Source: Novosphingobium malaysiense (GTDB lineage Bacteria; Pseudomonadota; Alphaproteobacteria; Sphingomonadales; Sphingomonadaceae). From it: 64,000 nt of DNA. Location: contig NZ_JTDI01000001.1 in the NCBI RefSeq assembly GCF_000802225.1, positions 992,001 to 1,056,000 on the forward strand. The letters are read 5' to 3'. Position 1 is the stretch's first letter; the number at the start of each line of letters is the position of its first letter. The notes beneath the pieces were generated by a model. The model saw only the letters and a program-made list of their open reading frames with translations. It was not told the origin of the DNA and made no database searches. The position numbers and the translations under genes were made by a program. Of this stretch, positions 17,266 through 26,956 are shown in pieces.

Positions 17266-17810
17266 CAGGCGGCTATCCTCCGGCGACGGGCGAGAAACGC
17301 GGCGATTGCCTTCTGTCCATCGGCTATGACGCCGGCACAGACTTGCGGATCGCTTGCGTAATAACGCCCCCACCGGCCCGGCTCGTCCGCGCGGTCGGCG
17401 GTAGCCGGGGCCAGCACATACAGCGGCACGCCAATGCGGCCAAACATCGCGCGCAGCGGCGCAGTGAGGGTGGCGACCGCGATCTCGCAGTCTTCCCCCA
17501 AGTCATTGGAGACGCTGCCCCACAGTTCGATCATGGCGAAGGCATCGTCAGCAGCGAGGTTTCCGATCTCGATGATGCTTTCGCGCGTCACGCGCCTGCC
17601 CATCGCCGCAGATACCGCCGCATCCACCGGCCCATCGAGATAGCGTTCGAGATAAAGCGGCGCTTCGCCGGCGCGGTGGAAGCCAAGAGCCGCGCGCGGC
17701 GTCTCGGCCCGCTCGACATGCCGATATTTGCAGAACGTCGGCATTAGGCAGGCACCATGAATTTCGCTGTAGCGCCTGCGCACAAGCTCGAATTCCGAAC
17801 TGTCAGCCAT
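17265..17810 (-). CDS. Thermostable hemolysin (T_hemolysin) family protein, GNAT-like
   Basis: The 181-residue protein matches the family named after Vibrio delta-VPH: LGFHRAGEAPLYLERYLDGP, then IIEIGNLAADD, LRAMFGRIGVPLYVLAPA and WGRYYASDPQV. The family belongs to the acetyltransferase/autoinducer-synthase-like clan, so an acyl-transfer role is more likely than pore formation; that is an inference from fold. It is the first gene of the cluster, and its stop overlaps the adenylation-HDO start (ATGA), which argues for joint function. No signal peptide is seen, so it is probably cytoplasmic. Confidence 0.8.
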   Translation of the reverse strand: MADSSEFELVRRRYSEIHGACLMPTFCKYRHVERAETPRAALGFHRAGEAPLYLERYLDGPVDAAVSAAMGRRVTRESIIEIGNLAADDAFAMIELWGSVSNDLGEDCEIAVATLTAPLRAMFGRIGVPLYVLAPATADRADEPGRWGRYYASDPQVCAGVIADGQKAIAAFLARRRRIAA

Positions 17811-17971
17811 GTACGTCTCCTCGGGTTTCCCCCAGACGACGACACAGGTGCCGGCATTCCTCAGTAAGGGCCAAAATCAATCCGCCGACGATGCCGCGCA
17901 TTTTGCCGCTAAAGAGAAATTAACCCGTTTCGGCGACAATTGCCGGGACATTGCAAAAGCGGACACGCGTC

Positions 17972-18172
17972 ATGGCTTTCATAAAGGCCCTGCTTCCGGG
18001 CTTCCTTCTGACCTGGATCGTTTCGGGCGTCATCGGATCTACCGGCTCGAGCGGCGGCATGCTCGCTATTCAGCACAGCTTTATCGAAGGGCACAGCTTC
18101 TACTGGTCCTGGTCGCTGTTCCTTGCTGCCACCGGCCTGGCCTGGGCCCTGTTCTGGATGATGGATTCCTGA
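17972..18172 (+). CDS. Small two-helix membrane protein of unknown function
   Basis: A 66-residue frame begins at an ATG and contains two hydrophobic helices, LLPGFLLTWIVSGVIG and WSWSLFLAATGLAWALFWM. They are joined by a short Gly/Ser loop and a polar stretch with His residues. The composition is typical of a genuine inner-membrane miniprotein. The ribosome binding site is poor and a TTG at 17951 is an alternative start. It is divergent from the thermostable-hemolysin gene and 71 bases ahead of the tryptophan dioxygenase. No function can be assigned. Confidence 0.55.
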   Translation: MAFIKALLPGFLLTWIVSGVIGSTGSSGGMLAIQHSFIEGHSFYWSWSLFLAATGLAWALFWMMDS

Positions 18173-18243
18173 CCTCCGCGCGCGCTGTGGCTCCGGTGCA
18201 CTGACGGGTTGCGGTCCGGTGCTGAGAGGCCCAAACCCCGGCC

Positions 18244-19032
18244 ATGACAGACATGACCTATGCGCGCTATCTCGCGCTCGATGACATTCTTGCCGCACAG
18301 CATCCCGTGTCCGACGAACACGACGAACTGCTTTTCATCATCATCCACCAGACCAAGGAACTGTGGCTCAAGCAGGCGCTGTCCGAGGTCGAACTGGCGC
18401 TGGAACTGATCCGCACCGACAAGCTGATCGAAGCCTACAAGAGCCTTGCCCGGGTGAGTCGGATCCAGGCCGTGATGACGCTCGCCTGGGATGTGCTGGC
18501 GACCATGACGCCGGCCGACTACACGACGTTCCGGCCGGTACTCGGATCGAGTTCGGGTTTCCAGTCGGACCAGTTCCGGACGATGGAGTTCCGCCTGGGG
18601 CTCAAGCAGGCCGACCATCTGAAATATCAGGCGGACCGGCCGCACGCCCGCGAAGCGATGGAGCGCGCGCTCGAACAACCGAGCCTGTGGGACGAGGCCA
18701 ACCGCGCCCTGGCCCGCGCCGGGTTCACGCTGCCCGCCGAAGCGCTCGAACGCGACTGGGCCGCACCGTACGAACCCTCACCGGAAGTCGAAGCGGCCTG
18801 GCTGGAAGTCTATCGCGATACGCACCGCTACTGGGAACTCTACCAGCTTGCCGAAAAGCTGGTCGATATCGACGATGCGCTGGCGACCTGGCGGCACAAG
18901 CATGTGCTGACGGTGAGCCGGATCATCGGCGGCAAGCGCGGCACCGGCGGCACCACCGGGGTGCCCTATCTGCAATCCACACTGTCCAAGCGCGCCTTTC
19001 CCGAACTCTGGTCGCTCCGGACCTGCCTGTGA
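18244..19032 (+). CDS. kynA: Tryptophan 2,3-dioxygenase
   Basis: This 262-residue heme enzyme opens the indole ring of L-tryptophan to N-formylkynurenine. The heme-pocket helix with His (IIIHQTKELWLKQ, His35) and LGSSSGFQSDQFR are diagnostic. The C-terminal WRHKHVLTVSRIIG and GKRGTGGTTGVPYL segment carries the proximal His and substrate loop. Length is close to bacterial TDO (about 270-300). The PLP enzyme that follows begins within eight bases of its stop, so the two form an operon; no kynurenine formamidase lies in the window. Confidence 0.95.
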   Translation: MTDMTYARYLALDDILAAQHPVSDEHDELLFIIIHQTKELWLKQALSEVELALELIRTDKLIEAYKSLARVSRIQAVMTLAWDVLATMTPADYTTFRPVLGSSSGFQSDQFRTMEFRLGLKQADHLKYQADRPHAREAMERALEQPSLWDEANRALARAGFTLPAEALERDWAAPYEPSPEVEAAWLEVYRDTHRYWELYQLAEKLVDIDDALATWRHKHVLTVSRIIGGKRGTGGTTGVPYLQSTLSKRAFPELWSLRTCL

Positions 19033-19039
19033 GGTGCCT

Positions 19040-20191
<1,152 letters not shown>

Positions 20192-20201
20192 CGCCGCCCC
20201 T

Positions 20202-20909
20202 TCAGTAGTCATCCAGATTGTAGAGGCTGACCAGCACCTCCCGGTTCTGCCGGTTGGCCTCGAACTGCGCCAGTTCGGGGTCCTGCTGCAGGATGGCCTC
20301 GATGATCCGGTGGCGGCTGCGTTTCCACTGCTCCAGTTCGAAAACACCCGAAAGGCTCTGCGCGGCATCGTCGGCCTGCGCGAAGCCCAGCGCGACGCGG
20401 GTGAGCAGTTCGAACAGCGGACGGTCGACCATGTGGAACAAGGCATCCTGTAGCTCGGTTTCGAGCGGGCCTATCATCTTCCCATCGTCGCTCGCTGCGA
20501 TGCGCTCGGCGACCTGGCGCAAGTCCTCCCGCCGGGCTTCATCGGTGCAGCGCGCAGCTGATGCGCAAAGCCGGTTGAAGAGCAACGAGGTGATGTCGAG
20601 CACCTCGCGCCGCGAAGCCGGTTCCTCGCGCATGAAGGCGAACATCAGCCGCTCAAGGTCGGCACGGTCGGGCCTTCGCCCGTAGTAGCCGCCGCCCGGC
20701 CCGCGGCGCACTTCGAGCACACCTTCGTGTTCGAGAATGCGCGCCGCCTGCTGCACCGTGACGATGCCCACTTCGAAATCGCGGGCGAGATCGGGCAGCG
20801 ACCCGATCTGCGTGCCCGGCGGGCTGGCGAAAATGCGCTCGCGCATGCGCTGCGCTGTCTGCGCCACAAGCTGGCGTTTGCCGCCCCTACGTTCCAACTG
20901 CGATGCCAT
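20202..20909 (-). CDS. GntR-family regulator (FadR/FCD type)
   Basis: A winged helix (IGSLPDLARDFEVGIVTVQQ, then ARILEHEGVLEVRRGPGGG) is followed by an all-helical FCD-like effector domain (REVLDITSLLFNRLCASAA; ELQDALFHMV). It is divergent from the ALDH-led catabolic genes. Two AT-rich inverted repeats lie in the shared spacer, so it probably represses itself and that operon and is released by an acidic metabolite. The ATG at 20909 (MASQLERR) is preferred over 20915. Confidence 0.88.
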   Translation of the reverse strand: MASQLERRGGKRQLVAQTAQRMRERIFASPPGTQIGSLPDLARDFEVGIVTVQQAARILEHEGVLEVRRGPGGGYYGRRPDRADLERLMFAFMREEPASRREVLDITSLLFNRLCASAARCTDEARREDLRQVAERIAASDDGKMIGPLETELQDALFHMVDRPLFELLTRVALGFAQADDAAQSLSGVFELEQWKRSRHRIIEAILQQDPELAQFEANRQNREVLVSLYNLDDY

Positions 20910-20913
20910 GACC

Positions 20914-20931
20914 AATAATATGCATATTATT
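20914..20931. promoter_or_regulatory. Perfect 18-bp AT-rich palindrome (GntR operator candidate)
   Basis: AATAATATGCATATTATT is a perfect inverted repeat five bases upstream of the GntR start codon. Its low GC stands out sharply in this high-GC region. It overlaps where the ribosome would load on the GntR message, fitting autorepression. Confidence 0.6.
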
Positions 20932-20978
20932 TGCCAATAATCTAATCATACCGCGCGAGATTCACGCTTGATCGGTGG

Positions 20979-20994
20979 ATAATACGCGGATTAT
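20979..20994. promoter_or_regulatory. Second AT-rich inverted repeat (GntR operator candidate)
   Basis: ATAAT and ATTAT arms flank a GC-rich 6-base centre (ACGCGG). The site ends 54 bases before the preferred ALDH start. The arms repeat the AATAAT/ATTATT half-sites of the palindrome at 20914-20931, consistent with one regulator binding both sides of the divergent promoter. Confidence 0.5.
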
Positions 20995-21048
20995 ATGCCT
21001 GAAGAATCGAAAGCAGGAAAGGCCTGCGGGTCTGAGGAGTGGACGCAG

Positions 21049-22536
21049 ATGGCATTCAAGAATCCGGAAACGGATACCCTGCCGCGCTATGCAAACATCA
21101 TCGGCGGCAAGTTCGAGGAAGCGGGCAGCGGCGAAACGCTGGCCCACGTCTATCCGGGCACCGGCGCGGTCACACGCGAATTCAAGATGGCGAGCGCCGA
21201 CGACGTCGACCGCGCGGTGAATGCGGCCCAGGCTGCCTTCCCAGCCTGGCGCGCCATGCCCGGCGACAAGCGCCGCGACCTGATGATGAAGCTCGCAGCG
21301 CTGTTCGAGGCCAAGTCGGCCGAGTTCGCCCCCAGCCTGATCGCCGAAAACGGCTCGGTGGCGATGACCGCCCCCTACATGGGCTACGACGCCGCGCAGA
21401 AGTTCCGCTATTTCGGCGGCTGGTGCGACAAGATTCACGGCCGCACGATCCCGATGTGGGGCGCCCCGGCGCACGACTATGTCGCCTACGAGCCCTATGG
21501 CGTCGTCGGCATCATCGTGCCCTGGAACGGCCCGCTCTTCGCCGCGACCATGGTCATGGCGCCTGCCCTTGCCGCAGGTAATTGCATCGTCCTCAAGTCG
21601 CCCGACCTTGCGCCCTACAGCGCCGTGAAGCTGGTCGAACTGATCCACGAAGCGGGCATTCCCCAGGGCGTGGTCAACGTCGTGACCGGCGGCGCGGACG
21701 TCGGCGAAGCGATGGTCGGCCATCCGGGCGTGGGCAAGATCGAATTCATCGGTTCGGGCCCGACGGCGAAGAAGGTGCTGACCAACGCGGCGCAGACGCT
21801 GAAACCGGTGGGGCTGGAACTCGGCGGCAAGTCCGCGGTGATCGTATTCGACGATGCCGACCTGATGAACGCCGCCAAGCGGGGCCTGACCGGCGCGGTC
21901 TCGGCCAATGGCCAGGGCTGCGTCAACGGCACCCGCCTGCTGGTCCAGCGCGGCATCTACGACCAGTACCTGCAGACTCTCGCCGGCATGGCGAACCACG
22001 TGCAGCCCGGCGATCCCTACGATCCGCAGACGGTGCTGGGCCCGGTCATCTCCGAGACCGCGCTCAACCGCATCACCGGCATGGTCGAACGCGGCGTGTC
22101 CGACGGCGGCCGCATCGTCGCGGGCGGCGAGCGCATGGGCGGCGATCACTCGGACGGGTTCTTCCTGCCAGTTACTGTGCTCGCCGATGTCGCCAATGAC
22201 TGCGAGATCGCGCAGAACGAGGTCTTCGGCCCGGTTCTGGTGGTGACGCCTTTCGACACGGAAGAAGAGGCGATCGCGCTGGCCAACGGCACCGACTACG
22301 GCCTTGGCGCCTATGTCCATACGCAGAACCTGCGCCGCGCCCACCATGTCGCCGGCCAGCTTCAGGCGGGCATGATCCACGTGAACGGCTCGGGCGAGGC
22401 GATGCAGCCCAACTGCCCGTTCGGCGGCTTCAAGAAGAGCGGCCATGGCCGCCTCGGCGGCATCGAAGGTCTGCAGGAATTCATGCAGCCCAAGAACGTC
22501 TGGATGAGCCTCGCGGCCCCGGAGGGTGGACAATGA
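21049..22536 (+). CDS. NAD(P)-dependent aldehyde dehydrogenase
   Basis: The 495-residue enzyme carries the ALDH signatures: PWNGPLF and KSPDLAPYSA for cofactor, IEFIGSGPTAKKV, the general-base Glu in LELGGKSAVIVF and the nucleophile Cys in NGQGCVNGTR. It should oxidise an aldehyde to a carboxylate. The ATG at 21049 is chosen because GAGGAG lies nine bases before it; the in-frame ATG at 20995 abuts the putative operator. It leads the catabolic operon and its stop overlaps the CMD-family gene by four bases. Confidence 0.92.
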   Translation: MAFKNPETDTLPRYANIIGGKFEEAGSGETLAHVYPGTGAVTREFKMASADDVDRAVNAAQAAFPAWRAMPGDKRRDLMMKLAALFEAKSAEFAPSLIAENGSVAMTAPYMGYDAAQKFRYFGGWCDKIHGRTIPMWGAPAHDYVAYEPYGVVGIIVPWNGPLFAATMVMAPALAAGNCIVLKSPDLAPYSAVKLVELIHEAGIPQGVVNVVTGGADVGEAMVGHPGVGKIEFIGSGPTAKKVLTNAAQTLKPVGLELGGKSAVIVFDDADLMNAAKRGLTGAVSANGQGCVNGTRLLVQRGIYDQYLQTLAGMANHVQPGDPYDPQTVLGPVISETALNRITGMVERGVSDGGRIVAGGERMGGDHSDGFFLPVTVLADVANDCEIAQNEVFGPVLVVTPFDTEEEAIALANGTDYGLGAYVHTQNLRRAHHVAGQLQAGMIHVNGSGEAMQPNCPFGGFKKSGHGRLGGIEGLQEFMQPKNVWMSLAAPEGGQ

Positions 22537-23315
22537 CCCTGCTCGATCCCGCAGAACGCAAAGCCCGCGGCCTTGCCACGCAGGCCGAAGCCACTGGCCT
22601 CCCCGGCACCGAGCCCGAAACCCTGATCGAAGAGTCCTGGCGCGATTTCATCTTCGCCGAAGTCTGGACCCGCCCCGGCCTGCCGCGCCGCCCGCGCTTC
22701 CTCGTCGCCATGGCCTCCGCCGTTACCTGCGGCCTGCAGGACAGCCAGATCGACGGCTACGTGCGCGGCGCGCTCAAGGGCGAGTACCTGACGCTGCCCG
22801 AACTGCGCGAAGCCGCGCTGCACCTCGGCGTCTATTCGGGCTGGGGCAACGGCGACAAGCTGGACCGCGCCGTCACCCGCGTCGCCGAGGAACTGGGCCT
22901 GCCGCCGGCGGATGTCCCGCCGATCTGCCCGGAGCCGTGGGATCCGCAAGTGCGCAACGACCGCGGCCATGCCGAGTTCGACAAGGTCATGACCTTCCCG
23001 CCGGGGCCACCCAAGACCCCCTATCTGGAGGGCATCAACAACTTCGTCTTCGGCGAAATGTGGTGCCGCCGCGGCCTCGACGAACCCTCGCGCCGCTGGA
23101 TCACGCTCGTGGGCGTGTGCGAATCCGGCGCAGAAATCCCGATCCGCAGCCACATCCACGCGGCGATGGCGAGCGGCAACTGCAAGCCCGACGAAATGCT
23201 CGAATTCGTGCTGCAGTACGGCACCCACGCCGGCTGGCCGAAAGCCTCGCGGATGCAGGGCGTAATCCTCGAAATGATCGACAAGGTGGCCGAGGGCCTG
23301 CCCTGGCACGGATAG
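22533..23315 (+). CDS. Carboxymuconolactone decarboxylase-family protein (two repeats)
   Basis: The 260-residue protein holds two AhpD/CMD-like repeats: RPRFLVAMASAVTCG with LREAALHLGVYSGWG, and SRRWITLVGVCESGAE with LEFVLQYGTHAGWPKA. CMD-family proteins include 4-carboxymuconolactone decarboxylase and uncharacterised hydrolase or isomerase-like members of hydrophobic-compound clusters. The CxxC pair of peroxidase-type AhpD is absent, so a decarboxylase or lactone-type role fits better than peroxide reduction. It is translationally coupled to the ALDH. Confidence 0.8.
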   Translation: MTLLDPAERKARGLATQAEATGLPGTEPETLIEESWRDFIFAEVWTRPGLPRRPRFLVAMASAVTCGLQDSQIDGYVRGALKGEYLTLPELREAALHLGVYSGWGNGDKLDRAVTRVAEELGLPPADVPPICPEPWDPQVRNDRGHAEFDKVMTFPPGPPKTPYLEGINNFVFGEMWCRRGLDEPSRRWITLVGVCESGAEIPIRSHIHAAMASGNCKPDEMLEFVLQYGTHAGWPKASRMQGVILEMIDKVAEGLPWHG

Positions 23316-23328
23316 GAAAGAACGCGAC

Positions 23329-24078
23329 ATGAGCATAGCAACCGACATGAGCGGCAAGGTCGCGCTGGTGACCGGCGCCGCTTCCGGCCTCGGCCGCGAA
23401 ACCGCGCTCGCCCTCTCCCGAGCGGGCGCCAAGGTTTACCTCGTCGATGTCAACGCGGAAGGCCTAGCCGAAACTGCCGGCATGATCGAAGGATCTGCCA
23501 GCGAGACTGCCGACCTTTCCGATGCCCAGGCCTGCGGCAAGGTCGTCGCGGCTGCTGTCGAAAAGTTCGGCCGCCTCGATGCCCTCTGCAATGTGGCGGG
23601 GCTGATCTACCTCGCCAATACGCCCGACATGCCGTTCGAACGACTGCAGCGCACGCTGGACGTGAACCTTTCGGCGCCCTTCGTGCTCTCGCAGGCGGCA
23701 ATCCCGCATCTGCTGGAAACCGACGGCGCCATCGTCAACGTCGCCTCCTCGGCTTCGTTCATCGGCGAGGCTTATGCAGCAGCCTATTGCGCCAGCAAGT
23801 GGGGCATCATCGGCATGACCAAGGCCATGGCGATGGAGTTCCAGAAGAAGCCCATCCGCATCAACGCGGTCGCGCCCGGCGGCATGGTCACCAACATCGC
23901 CGCCAATTTCGTGCCGCCCGAAGGCTGCGACTTCGAACTGATCAAGCGCTTCTCCGGCATGCGCGGCACGGTCGAAGTCGAAGACGTGGCGAACATGATC
24001 TTGCTTCTCGCATCCGACGCGGGCCGCGGCTTCCACGGCGCCTGCATCAACATCGACAAGGGCATCACGGCGGGCTGA
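23329..24078 (+). CDS. Short-chain dehydrogenase/reductase
   Basis: This 249-residue classical SDR has TGAASGLG near residue 16, CNVAG at the structural Asn site, a serine in NVASSASF and catalytic YCASK (AAAYCASKWGI). The C-terminal HGACINIDKGITAG is the usual SDR end. AGGAAAG precedes the ATG by eight bases. It belongs to the ALDH-led operon and probably oxidises a secondary alcohol formed by the P450s. Confidence 0.9.
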   Translation: MSIATDMSGKVALVTGAASGLGRETALALSRAGAKVYLVDVNAEGLAETAGMIEGSASETADLSDAQACGKVVAAAVEKFGRLDALCNVAGLIYLANTPDMPFERLQRTLDVNLSAPFVLSQAAIPHLLETDGAIVNVASSASFIGEAYAAAYCASKWGIIGMTKAMAMEFQKKPIRINAVAPGGMVTNIAANFVPPEGCDFELIKRFSGMRGTVEVEDVANMILLLASDAGRGFHGACINIDKGITAG

Positions 24079-24131
24079 GCCTTCAGCAGTCCCCGAACAA
24101 TGCCAGACCCATCAATCGGAGTTTCCCGAAA

Positions 24132-24917
24132 ATGAGCTTCACTCTCGACCAGTTCCGCCTCGACGGCAAAGTCGCCATCGTTACCGGCGCCGGCGGGCGC
24201 GGCAATTCGATCGGCCGTGCCTATGCCGTCGGCCTCGCAAACGCAGGCGCCTCCGTCGTCGTTGCCGACCTCAACGAGGATGGCGCCAAGGCCGTTGCCG
24301 ACGAGATCGTCGCGGCCGGCGGCAAGGCCGTTGCCGTCAAGGTCGACGTTGCCGACGAGGAATCGACGCTGGCCATGGCCGCCGCCGCCAAAGAGGCTTT
24401 CGGCGGTGTCGATATCCTCATCAACAACGCCGCGCTGATGGTCGATGTCAGCTACGACAATTGCGAGACGATCAGCCTCGAAAACTGGAACCGGGCTTTC
24501 TCGGTCAACCTCAACGGCGCACTGCTGTGCTCGCGCGCGGTGCTGCCCTCGATGCGCGAACGCGGTGGCGGCCGGATCATCAACCAGACCTCAGGCGGCG
24601 CCTTCCCCGCCATCGGCCTCTACGGCATCAGCAAGCTCGCGCTCGTCGGCCTGACGACGACGCTCGCCAAGCAGTTCGGCAAGGAAAACATCACCTGCAA
24701 TGCCATCGCTCCGGGCAACGTCACCTCGGATGCGGGCAAGATGCTGGTTCCCGACGATTCCCCGTTCATCAAGTTCCTCGAAGCGACCTGCGCAACCCGT
24801 CCGCGCGGCGAACCCGATGAACTGGTCGGCACCGCGCTGCTGCTCTGCTCGGAAGCCGGTCAGTGGATCACTGGGCAGACCATCCACGTGGACGGCGGCT
24901 GGATCATGCGCCCCTGA
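24132..24917 (+). CDS. Short-chain dehydrogenase/reductase
   Basis: The 261-residue SDR has a slightly expanded glycine motif (TGAGGRGNSIGRA), as in some enoyl reductase-like and gluconate-type SDRs. It also has NNAALM, NQTSGGAFPAIGLYG and the catalytic Y-x3-K in YGISKLA, and it ends QTIHVDGGWIMRP. It is only distantly related to the preceding SDR, so they likely act on different intermediates. The stop lies 54 bases before the inverted repeat at 24971-24989, where a new promoter for the P450 gene is likely. Confidence 0.9.
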   Translation: MSFTLDQFRLDGKVAIVTGAGGRGNSIGRAYAVGLANAGASVVVADLNEDGAKAVADEIVAAGGKAVAVKVDVADEESTLAMAAAAKEAFGGVDILINNAALMVDVSYDNCETISLENWNRAFSVNLNGALLCSRAVLPSMRERGGGRIINQTSGGAFPAIGLYGISKLALVGLTTTLAKQFGKENITCNAIAPGNVTSDAGKMLVPDDSPFIKFLEATCATRPRGEPDELVGTALLLCSEAGQWITGQTIHVDGGWIMRP

Positions 24918-24970
24918 GGCGAAGTGGCACGGCGAGACGCAGGCATGGCTTGACGCCAGCGCCAATGTGA

Positions 24971-24989
24971 TGCTTTGTATTGCAAAGCA
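24971..24989. promoter_or_regulatory. Inverted repeat CTTTG-N5-CAAAG type, copy 1
   Basis: TGCTTTG and CAAAGCA form perfect 7-base arms around TATTG, 40 bases upstream of the first P450 start. The same core, CTTTG-N5-CAAAG, recurs at 30289-30305 ahead of the TonB receptor. This suggests a shared regulator for uptake and oxidation genes. Confidence 0.55.
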
Positions 24990-25029
24990 CAGCGGTCCAG
25001 CGAAGATCGCCCGCATTGGAGAGACGCCC

Positions 25030-26256
25030 ATGGCAAGCACTGCAGATACCTCGTTCGCCCCGCCCCACGTGCCGGCAGAGCTGGCCTGGGATCATTCGCT
25101 GGCCGAGTACAATTCGCAGCTGGACGATCCGTTCATAGCTGCCAGCAGGCTGATCGATGGTCCGCCCGTCTTCTGGGCCCGCGATGCCGTGCAGGGGCGG
25201 CCGGGCTGGGTGATCGCCCGCCATGCGCTGCTCAAGGAAGCCTTCATCGACTGGGAGCATTTCTCCAGCGAAGGCGGCATGGACCTGACGATGATGCTCG
25301 GCGTCGACTGGAAGCTCAATCCGGTGAACGTCGATCCGCCGATGCACACCATCTACCGCAAGGTGCTCACTCCGTTCTTCACGCCCAAGGCGGTGGGCCA
25401 CATGGAAGAGGCGGTCAGGGCGACGTGCGACGAGCTCATCGCCAAGTTCGAGGACAAGGACGGCTGCGATTTCGTTCAGGACTTCGCCATTCCCTATCCC
25501 AGCCTGATCTTCCTGCGACTAATGGGCATGCCGCTCGAGATGGTGAACCAGTTCTTCACCTGGGAACAGAACCTGCTGCGGGGAACCACGATGGAGGCGC
25601 GGCTCAAGGCCGCACAGGAAATCCTCGAATATCTCAAGTACCATCTCGAACAGCAGAAGCAGCAGCCGGCCACGCCGCTGATGGAAAACATCATGAACGC
25701 CCGGATCGAGGACGGCCGTCCGCTCAACGACGGCGAGATCCTCGGGATGTTCTACACCTTTTACGTCGGCGGGCTCGACACGGTCTACGCCACGGTCAGC
25801 TGGTCGATGCGCTACATCGCGACCCGCCCGCAGTTCCAGCAGTTCCTGCGCGACAATCCGGACAAGCTGAACAAGACGGTCGATGAAATGCTGCGCATGT
25901 TCAGCGTCGTCTCGACCCAGCGGCGGGTGACCAAGGACTTCACGTTCCATGGCGTCGAGATGAAGGAGAACGACCTCGTCGTCATGCCGATCTTCATCGC
26001 CTGCCGCGACCCGGAGGCCTATCCCAACCCGCATGAGGCGGACCTCGAGCGCAAGGAGAACATGCTCGCCTTCGCCAGCGGGCCGCACCTGTGCCTTGGC
26101 ATGCATCTGGCGCGGCGCGAGATCCGCATCGCGATCGAAAGCTTCCTCAACCGTTTCGACGACATCCACATTCCGGAGGGCAAGTCCTATACCTACCACG
26201 CGGGCTCGACATTCAATGTCGACAGCCTGCCGCTGGAGTGGACCAGAAAGGCCTGA
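25030..26256 (+). CDS. Cytochrome P450
   Basis: The 408-residue soluble bacterial P450 has the I-helix oxygen-binding motif GGLDT (FYVGGLDTVYATV), the ExxR motif EMLR in DEMLRMFSVV and the heme loop FASGPHLCLG with the Cys ligand. It should hydroxylate a hydrophobic substrate, using ferredoxin partners not found in the window. About 35-40% of residues look shared with the second P450 by eye; both start with PPHVP-type N-termini. Preceded by the inverted repeat at 24971-24989. Confidence 0.95.
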   Translation: MASTADTSFAPPHVPAELAWDHSLAEYNSQLDDPFIAASRLIDGPPVFWARDAVQGRPGWVIARHALLKEAFIDWEHFSSEGGMDLTMMLGVDWKLNPVNVDPPMHTIYRKVLTPFFTPKAVGHMEEAVRATCDELIAKFEDKDGCDFVQDFAIPYPSLIFLRLMGMPLEMVNQFFTWEQNLLRGTTMEARLKAAQEILEYLKYHLEQQKQQPATPLMENIMNARIEDGRPLNDGEILGMFYTFYVGGLDTVYATVSWSMRYIATRPQFQQFLRDNPDKLNKTVDEMLRMFSVVSTQRRVTKDFTFHGVEMKENDLVVMPIFIACRDPEAYPNPHEADLERKENMLAFASGPHLCLGMHLARREIRIAIESFLNRFDDIHIPEGKSYTYHAGSTFNVDSLPLEWTRKA

Positions 26257-26324
26257 ACCGCCACGTTCGCGGGCAATGTGCGGCTTTGCGGATGGACCGG
26301 AAAATCGAAAATCGGTCCCGCCCG

Positions 26325-26341
26325 CAATTGCGGACATAATC
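26325..26341. promoter_or_regulatory. Repeated regulatory sequence, copy 1 (AraC site candidate)
   Basis: CAATTGCGGACATAATC lies 90 bases upstream of the VOC gene. It matches 15 of 17 bases with 30177-30193, just after the AraC gene and ahead of the TonB receptor. Both copies have TCC(C)GCCCG a few bases 5'. The CCGCAATTGCGG part is also a 12-bp palindrome. The layout suits AraC-type half-sites; binding is inferred. Confidence 0.5.
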
Positions 26342-26430
26342 TCCGCCGCCCGGCTTGCTGCAACGGTGGAGAATGAACCATGGCTACCGGTAAGCCGTCC
26401 CGGATGACGCCATGAAGGCCGATACCTGCA

Positions 26431-26928
26431 ATGATCAAGCACCCCGCACAGCCCTTTGCACCTGGCATGCTTTGCAAGGAGCATTCCCACTCGGCCTGGG
26501 TGACCAATGACCTCGACCGCGCGCTCGATGTGTTCCGCGGGCGCTACGGCGTAAAGGCGTTTTCTTTCATAGAGGGCCCCAGCCCGGAAGGCGGGCATAT
26601 CAAGGTGGCCTTTGCATGGGCTGGCGGCCAGATCCTGGAAATCATCTGCGCCAGCGGACCGGGCTTCGATTTCTACAACGACATGCTGCCGGACGGCGAA
26701 TTCGCCATCCGCTTCCACCACCTCGGCTTCCTGATCGAGGATGAGGCCGGCTGGAAACAGCTGGAACGGGAACTGGCCGATGGTGCGTGGCCGATCGCCT
26801 ATTCGACGCTGACGGGCGAATTCATCGACGCCTACTACATCGAGGCCCCCGAACTCGGTCACTATCTGGAATATGTTCGCCCGTTCCAGGCCGGCGAAGC
26901 CTTCTATTCCGCCGTGCCGGTCAGTTGA
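26431..26928 (+). CDS. VOC-family (glyoxalase-like) protein
   Basis: The 165-residue protein has paired VOC modules: SHSAWVTNDLDRALDVFRGR starts the first, FHHLGFLIED supplies a second metal-ligand His, and GHYLEYVRPF the Glu. It resembles the VOC protein at 8759-9277 in architecture and motif spacing. It sits between the two P450 genes, 28 bases before the second, so it is likely to act on a P450 product, for example as an isomerase, epimerase or ring-opening enzyme. Confidence 0.78.
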   Translation: MIKHPAQPFAPGMLCKEHSHSAWVTNDLDRALDVFRGRYGVKAFSFIEGPSPEGGHIKVAFAWAGGQILEIICASGPGFDFYNDMLPDGEFAIRFHHLGFLIEDEAGWKQLERELADGAWPIAYSTLTGEFIDAYYIEAPELGHYLEYVRPFQAGEAFYSAVPVS

Positions 26929-26956
26929 GCCCTGTTGTTCTGAAAGGATAGGCCCC

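Noticed and set aside
17265..17810. A pore-forming hemolysin
   Set aside because: The family name is historical; there is no signal peptide or amphipathic pore region, and the pattern is GNAT-like.
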